64,000 bases of DNA from Deltaproteobacteria bacterium (GTDB taxonomy: Bacteria; Desulfobacterota; BSN033; UBA1163): NCBI GenBank assembly GCA_020059605.1, contig JAGVBT010000039.1, positions 1 to 64,000 of the forward strand, given 5' to 3'. The translations under genes and the position numbers were made by a program. The notes under the pieces are model-generated. The model was not told the DNA's origin and searched no databases. It saw nothing but the letters and a program-made list of their open reading frames with translations. Below, in pieces: positions 59,966 to 64,000 of this stretch (position 1 is its first letter; each line of letters begins with the position of its first letter).

Positions 59966-59994
59966 TTGACAAGCCCTCAATTAAATATTAGATT
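59966..59994 (+). promoter_or_regulatory. promoter of HpnP-like radical SAM gene
   Basis: TTGACA at 59966-59971, 17-base spacer, TAGATT at 59989-59994, about 90 bases before the chosen ATG. The rest of the 59761-60086 gap shows no gene. Confidence 0.6.
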
Positions 59995-60086
59995 GAGATT
60001 TGAAGGATTGGCCGATCCATTACAATTCTTCGCCCCCGGATCAAACCCTTTGCCATTTCGTCCTATCTCATAAGGAGAGAAGTCGA

Positions 60087-61577
60087 ATGAATGTCATTCT
60101 GCTCTACCCTGAGATTCCGGATACCTTTTGGAGTTTCAAACATGCGCTGAAATTCGTACGCAAAAAGGCCGCTTCCCCGCCGCTTGGACTGATCACCGTT
60201 GCTTCAATGCTGCCACCCGAGTGGGAAAAGCGTTTAGTGGATTTGAATGTGAGGAAGCTCGCCAGGGAAGACCTCGCTTGGGCCGACTATGCGCTGATCA
60301 GCGCAATGACGGTGCAAAGAGAGTCCGCCAAAAAGGCGATTGAACAATGTAAAGAAGCAGGCGTCAAAATCATTGCGGGAGGTCCCCTCTTCACAACCGA
60401 GCACGAGCAGTTTGAAGGAGTGGATCATTTTGTCCTCAATGAAGCCGAATTGACCCTGCCTGCCTTTCTTCACGATTTAGCCCGGGGCCTCGCAAAACGG
60501 ATCTATGCGGCGCCGGACTTTGCAGACATTCGGGAAACCCCCGCCCCGCAGTGGGAACTGGCTCATTTTGGCGATTACGCCTCGATGAGCGTCCAGTTCT
60601 CTCGCGGTTGTCCTTTCAATTGTGATTTTTGCAATGTGACTGCCCTGTTCGGCCATCAGCCGCGCATGAAAAACGCTTCCCAGATCATCGCTGAACTGGA
60701 CAGCCTCTACCGTCTGGGATGGCGGGGGGGCGTCTTCTTTGTGGATGACAATCTGATCGGAAATAAGAAACGTCTCAAGACCGAACTCTTGCCTGCGCTC
60801 ATCGCGTGGAGAAAAGATAAGAAGGGATTTCCATTCGGCACAGAGGTGTCTATTAACCTTGCCGACGACGAACCGTTGATGCACATGATGGTCAGGGCGG
60901 GTTTTGATACGGTTTTTATCGGAATCGAAACGCCGAACGAGGACAGCTTGGCCGAATGCAGCAAGAAGCAGAACATGAACCGCGACCTTGTTGATGATGT
61001 GAAGCGAATCCAGCGAGCAGGGCTGCAAGTTCAGGGAGGTTTCATCCTCGGGTTTGACAACGATTCCCCGGTCACCTTCCGGAGGCTTACCGATTTCATA
61101 CAGAACAGCGGCATTGTCACCGCAATGGTCGGCTTGCTCCAGGCTCCGCCGGGGACGAAACTCTATGAGCGGCTTAAACAAGCAGGACGTTTGCTCGAAC
61201 GGATGTCCGGAGACAACGTTGACGGAACAACCAACATTATCCCTGTGATGAACCTCGATGTGCTCCGGAAGGGATATAAGGACTTGCTGCAGCACATTTA
61301 TTCTCCAGAGGTTTACTATCAACGGGTCAAAACCTTTCTGCGGGAATATCAACCTCCGAAGATCAAGACTCCCTGGAACTTTCGATATTTCTCAGGGAAC
61401 ATTCGGACGCTCATGCGCTCTTTTTTTCGCCTGGGAATCGTAGGCAAGGAACGGATCCAGTATTGGAAGCTCTTTTTGTGGACGATTGCACGTCGCCCCA
61501 GGGCTTTTCCGCTTGCCATCACATTGGCGATTTATGGACACCATTTTCGTAAGACTTCCGAATTACATGTGCTTTAA
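60087..61577 (+). CDS. B12-binding radical SAM protein, HpnP-like (DUF4070-type)
   Basis: A 496-residue enzyme; ATG at 60087 has AAGGAGAGA upstream. The N-terminal B12 domain (about 1-150; PPLGLITVASMLPPEWEKRLVDLNV; IIAGGPLFTTEHEQF) is followed by a radical SAM core with C175, C179 and C182 in FSRGCPFNCDFCNVTALFGHQPRMK and FVDDNLIGNKKRL. The C-terminal third fits the DUF4070 extension. The wording CPFNCDFCNVTALFG resembles HpnP, the hopanoid C-2 methylase, but many paralogues of other function exist and no hopanoid gene lies here, so the substrate stays open. Confidence 0.85.
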   Translation: MNVILLYPEIPDTFWSFKHALKFVRKKAASPPLGLITVASMLPPEWEKRLVDLNVRKLAREDLAWADYALISAMTVQRESAKKAIEQCKEAGVKIIAGGPLFTTEHEQFEGVDHFVLNEAELTLPAFLHDLARGLAKRIYAAPDFADIRETPAPQWELAHFGDYASMSVQFSRGCPFNCDFCNVTALFGHQPRMKNASQIIAELDSLYRLGWRGGVFFVDDNLIGNKKRLKTELLPALIAWRKDKKGFPFGTEVSINLADDEPLMHMMVRAGFDTVFIGIETPNEDSLAECSKKQNMNRDLVDDVKRIQRAGLQVQGGFILGFDNDSPVTFRRLTDFIQNSGIVTAMVGLLQAPPGTKLYERLKQAGRLLERMSGDNVDGTTNIIPVMNLDVLRKGYKDLLQHIYSPEVYYQRVKTFLREYQPPKIKTPWNFRYFSGNIRTLMRSFFRLGIVGKERIQYWKLFLWTIARRPRAFPLAITLAIYGHHFRKTSELHVL

Positions 61578-61667
61578 TTCGGCCCGGACGCCTGGGCCGG
61601 TGGTTTGACTTTTCTTAAAAAATCGATTAGATTGATAATTAGAATCTCCGAGCCCTTTTCCTAAATC

Positions 61668-61736
61668 TTGCCCCTTATCCTTTACTCCCGTGGTCGGGTC
61701 TTTTCGCCTCTCCCCTGAGGGGTGGGGGTGAGGGGG
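61668..61736. repeat. dispersed G/C-rich hairpin repeat
   Basis: A tggtcgggtctttt segment followed by ctcccc-tgag-gggtgggggtgaggggg. It shares its core with 50201-50275. Confidence 0.5.
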
Positions 61737-61740
61737 ATAT

Positions 61741-61853
61741 GGAAACGGGCCGTAAGGGCATGGCTGGAAACGGCCATACCTCCCGTGTTTGGAAAGGAGA
61801 TGAACGATGCCGCAAGGGCCGATACCTCAAACACGGGTACCGGCTTTTTTTTT
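61741..61853 (+). ncRNA. putative molybdenum/tungsten-cofactor riboswitch leader of moeA
   Basis: A structured 113-base leader ends about 95 bases before moeA. Elements: hairpin atggct-ggaaac-ggccat (61760-61777); a perfect 10-bp pairing cccgtgtttg (61782-61791) with caaacacggg (61828-61837); and a terminator, gccgatacc (61818-61826) with ggtaccggc (61836-61844), followed by nine T. The second helix overlaps the terminator loop and stem, so the two are mutually exclusive, as in transcriptional riboswitches. The block cctcccgtgtttggaaagg resembles, from memory, the Moco-RNA leader of E. coli moaA. The ligand is inferred from this and from moeA downstream. Confidence 0.6.
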
Positions 61854-61860
61854 AACAGAT

Positions 61861-61947
61861 TCAGCGAATAACTCGAATGACAGCGAATATTACGAATACA
61901 AGAATATTCGATTCATTCGGTATCATTCGTGCCATTAGGAATTTAAA
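61861..61947. repeat. AT-rich spacer with iterated CGAAT motif before moeA
   Basis: Between the terminator and moeA, cgaat/attcg occurs about eight times in both orientations, including the palindromic gaatatt...aatattc (61886-61910). Short and of unclear role. The moeA start has no strong ribosome binding site (taggaattt). Confidence 0.45.
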
Positions 61948-63177
61948 ATGAAGGGTTTCTTCAAAGTTCAGACCCCGGACCAACTTTTTCTGAAACTTGA
62001 TCGCTTCAAGCCTCTTGCTCCCGAAGAGGTCCCCCTGGAGGAATCGCTCCATCGAGTGCTCGCGGAGGATATTGTTTCTCCAACTCACCTTCCCCAATTT
62101 GCCCGTTCTACGGTCGACGGATTTGCCTTAAAGGCAAAGGACACCTACGGAGCCTCCGAAAAAAATCCTGCCATTTTCAAAGTCATCGGTGAAATTTCAA
62201 TGGGTCGGATATCCGAACTGGCCCTCAGAGATAGCGAGGCGGTCAAAATCGCGACGGGAGGGATGGTCCCGGAAGGTGCGGACGCTGTGCAGATGGTCGA
62301 ATATATCGAATGGGTGGACTCCCATGCGATTCATGTTTTTAAGACCCTCTCTCCACTGGAGAACGTCATCCAGGCAGGAGAGGATATCAAAGGAGGAGAG
62401 GTCGTCCTCCGGAAAGGCAGTTTCCTCCGGCCGCAGGAGGTCGGCCTCCTGGCCGGAATCGGAAAAACCCCTATCCGGGTCTTTCTTAAACCGGAGGTTG
62501 GAATTATTTCTTCCGGCGATGAGATCGTTCCCGTGGAACAAGAACCTTCCGCCGGAGAAGTGAGGGATATCAATCGCCATACGATCGTTTCGATGGCGAA
62601 GGAAGCAGGAGGAGTCCCGATCTTTTTAGGTATCGCAAAGGACCGTTTTAGCGATCTCAAGGAGAAGATCGGGCAGGGGCTGAAAGAATCGGATATGGTC
62701 GTCATCACCGGTGGGAGTTCCGTCGGAACCCTGGACCTGGTGGGAGAAGTTCTCCAATCCTTTCCCAAAACAGAGATCCTGGGCCACGGCCTCTCCATCA
62801 GGCCCGGAAAGCCCACCCTTCTTGCCGATGTCGATGGAAAACCTTTTCTTGGCTTGCCCGGTCATCCTGTTTCGGCCATGGTCATCTTCCATCTCTTCGG
62901 GAGACCGATTCTTAAAATCCTTTCCGGCTTATCCGGCGAAACAGCCTCAGGGATGAGATGGAAGGCCCGGGCCGCCCGCAATATCCCCTCCGTGGCAGGC
63001 AGGGAAGATTATGTGAGGGTCAAATTGGAGGAAAAGGATGGGATCCTCTGGGCTCATCCCGTTTTTGGAAAATCCGGGGCGATCTCGCATCTGGTCCATG
63101 CTGACGGACTGATCAGGATCGGAATCGACGAAGAAGGATTGGAAGAAGGAGAAGAAGGGGAAGTCATCTTCCTATGA
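61948..63177 (+). CDS. moeA: molybdopterin molybdenum/tungsten transferase MoeA
   Basis: A 409-residue enzyme that inserts molybdate or tungstate into adenylylated molybdopterin. Conserved parts: HLPQFARSTVDGFALKAKDTYGA (about 48-70), KIATGGMVPEGADAVQMVEYIE, GLLAGIGKTPIRVFLKPEVGIISSGDEIV (about 170-198), VVITGGSSVGTLDLVGEVL, RPGKPTLLADVDGKPFLGLPGHPVSAMV (about 287-314). A second MoeA-like gene overlaps it by four bases (ATGA). It lies behind the putative cofactor riboswitch and complements the tungstate importer at the other end of the window. Confidence 0.95.
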   Translation: MKGFFKVQTPDQLFLKLDRFKPLAPEEVPLEESLHRVLAEDIVSPTHLPQFARSTVDGFALKAKDTYGASEKNPAIFKVIGEISMGRISELALRDSEAVKIATGGMVPEGADAVQMVEYIEWVDSHAIHVFKTLSPLENVIQAGEDIKGGEVVLRKGSFLRPQEVGLLAGIGKTPIRVFLKPEVGIISSGDEIVPVEQEPSAGEVRDINRHTIVSMAKEAGGVPIFLGIAKDRFSDLKEKIGQGLKESDMVVITGGSSVGTLDLVGEVLQSFPKTEILGHGLSIRPGKPTLLADVDGKPFLGLPGHPVSAMVIFHLFGRPILKILSGLSGETASGMRWKARAARNIPSVAGREDYVRVKLEEKDGILWAHPVFGKSGAISHLVHADGLIRIGIDEEGLEEGEEGEVIFL

Positions 63178-64000
63178 AACGTAACATCTATCTCAAAAAG
63201 AAATCCCTGGACGAAGCCAAAGAAGTCGTTTCCAAAATGGCCGGTCTCATCCGGCTGGGGAAGGAACCCGTTCCTGTCGTGCAGGCGGTCGGCAGGGTGA
63301 CCGCCGAGCCTCTCTTCGCAAAGACATCTTCTCCTCCCTTCCACTGTGCGGCCATGGACGGAATCGCAGTGAGAGCCGAAAGCACGTATGGCGCCACCGA
63401 GGATGCTCCCAAAACACTCCTCGTTGGCAAAGGGGTTTCCTTTGTCAACACAGGGCATCCGATCCCTCCGGGTATGAATGCGGTGATCATGATCGAGGAC
63501 GTTCATCAGATCGACCCCGAAAGGGTGGAAATCAGGGAGGCTGCTCATCCCTGGCAGCATGTGAGATCCGTCGGTGAAGACATCGTTGCAACGGAGATGG
63601 TCTTCCCTGAAAACCACAAATTGACCTCTTACGACATCGGAGCCTTGTTGGCGAGTGGTCATCGGGAAATCAGTGTGAAGAAGAAACCGAGAGTCCTGAT
63701 TCTCCCAACCGGATCGGAACTGATAGAGCCGGAGGAAATCCTTCTTTCGGAGCATTCACCGGCGATCGTCGAATCGAATTCTTATGTTTTAAGAAGTCTG
63801 GTTCTTGAGGACGGAGGAGAACCGATCCGGCACTCCATTGTGAAGGACGATTTTTCAAAAATCAGGGAAGCCCTTCTTAAGAGTTATAGGGAGTCCGATC
63901 TGGTCCTGATCATTGCGGGCTCCTCCGCAGGTTCGGAAGACTATACCCGGTCGATCATCGAAGAAGACGGAGAGGTCCATGCTCATGGCATCTCCATGAT
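63174..64000 (+). CDS. second MoeA-like molybdopterin protein, cut by right edge
   Basis: An open frame from ATG 63174 to the end of the window (275 codons, no stop). It begins MKRNIYLKKKSLDEAKEVV and has the MoeA pattern again: SSPPFHCAAMDGIAVRAESTYGA (about 59-81), VNTGHPIPPGMNAVIMIEDV, YDIGALLASGHREISVKKKPRVLILPTGSEL (about 152-182) and LIIAGSSAGSEDYT. Such second copies often carry a C-terminal periplasmic-binding-like domain, which would lie beyond the edge. Tandem moeA copies in anaerobes may separate molybdenum from tungsten loading; this is inference. Confidence 0.92.
   Translation, partial: MKRNIYLKKKSLDEAKEVVSKMAGLIRLGKEPVPVVQAVGRVTAEPLFAKTSSPPFHCAAMDGIAVRAESTYGATEDAPKTLLVGKGVSFVNTGHPIPPGMNAVIMIEDVHQIDPERVEIREAAHPWQHVRSVGEDIVATEMVFPENHKLTSYDIGALLASGHREISVKKKPRVLILPTGSELIEPEEILLSEHSPAIVESNSYVLRSLVLEDGGEPIRHSIVKDDFSKIREALLKSYRESDLVLIIAGSSAGSEDYTRSIIEEDGEVHAHGISM

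Noticed and set aside
60477-61352. Minus-strand open frame opposite the HpnP-like radical SAM gene
   Set aside because: The plus-strand frame carries the Cys cluster and B12 motifs; the antisense product has no recognisable domain.

Overview
The window looks like a chromosome segment of an uncultured, strictly anaerobic, mid-GC Gram-negative bacterium, most likely a Desulfobacterota (former Deltaproteobacteria) lineage. This is an inference from gene content: a tungstate importer and tandem moeA genes, cobalamin-binding radical SAM proteins, a corrinoid methyltransferase pair, anaerobic GlpABC, Liv-type and TRAP importers, a sigma-54-type promoter, and dispersed palindromic intergenic repeats. 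No tRNA, rRNA, CRISPR array, phage gene or complete insertion sequence was seen. Both edges may cut genes: one is certainly cut on the right, a doubtful one on the left.

Layout. 0-4 kb (minus): regulator plus tupABC tungstate importer. 4.2-6.1 kb: LysE-type exporter, Fe/Mn superoxide dismutase and a small heat-shock protein. 6.2-9.3 kb: a U32-family Fe-S protein paired with a B12-binding radical SAM enzyme, and a small unknown protein. 9.4-14.9 kb (plus): DUF362 protein, NitT/TauT-type ABC importer, a divergent AroA and chorismate mutase in one run. 14.9-16.7 kb (minus): GHKL ATPase with a small, possibly frameshifted, protein. 17-18.4 kb: galE and an HU-type protein.

18.5-36.3 kb is the most interesting part. 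It holds a full histidine-degradation set (hutH, hutU, hutI, ftcD and a cyclodeaminase), a Liv-type ABC importer and a TRAP importer. Embedded in it is a tightly coupled trio: a corrinoid protein, a homologue of the pyrrolysine enzyme MtmB (monomethylamine methyltransferase) with histidine where MtmB has pyrrolysine, and a HisC-type aminotransferase. My working hypothesis is corrinoid-dependent demethylation of an N-methylated compound, perhaps a methylated histidine, whose product enters the hut pathway and tetrahydrofolate one-carbon metabolism.

36.5-43.4 kb: a giant hybrid sensor kinase coupled to a tiny helix-turn-helix protein behind a sigma-54-like promoter, a bifunctional-nuclease-family protein, a hotdog thioesterase and a PAS histidine kinase. 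43.7-55.3 kb: glycerol-3-phosphate metabolism, with glpABC on plus facing a LacI-controlled minus operon (isomerase, UgpB/A/E/C-like importer, HAD phosphatase). 55.6-59.8 kb: an FbpABC-like importer with a fused permease. 60-61.6 kb: an HpnP-like B12 radical SAM protein. 61.7-64 kb: a structured leader resembling a molybdenum/tungsten-cofactor riboswitch, then moeA and a second, truncated moeA-like gene. Several short inverted-repeat elements (19.2, 47.9 and 50.2 kb) and two 14-bp triple tandem repeats lie between genes.
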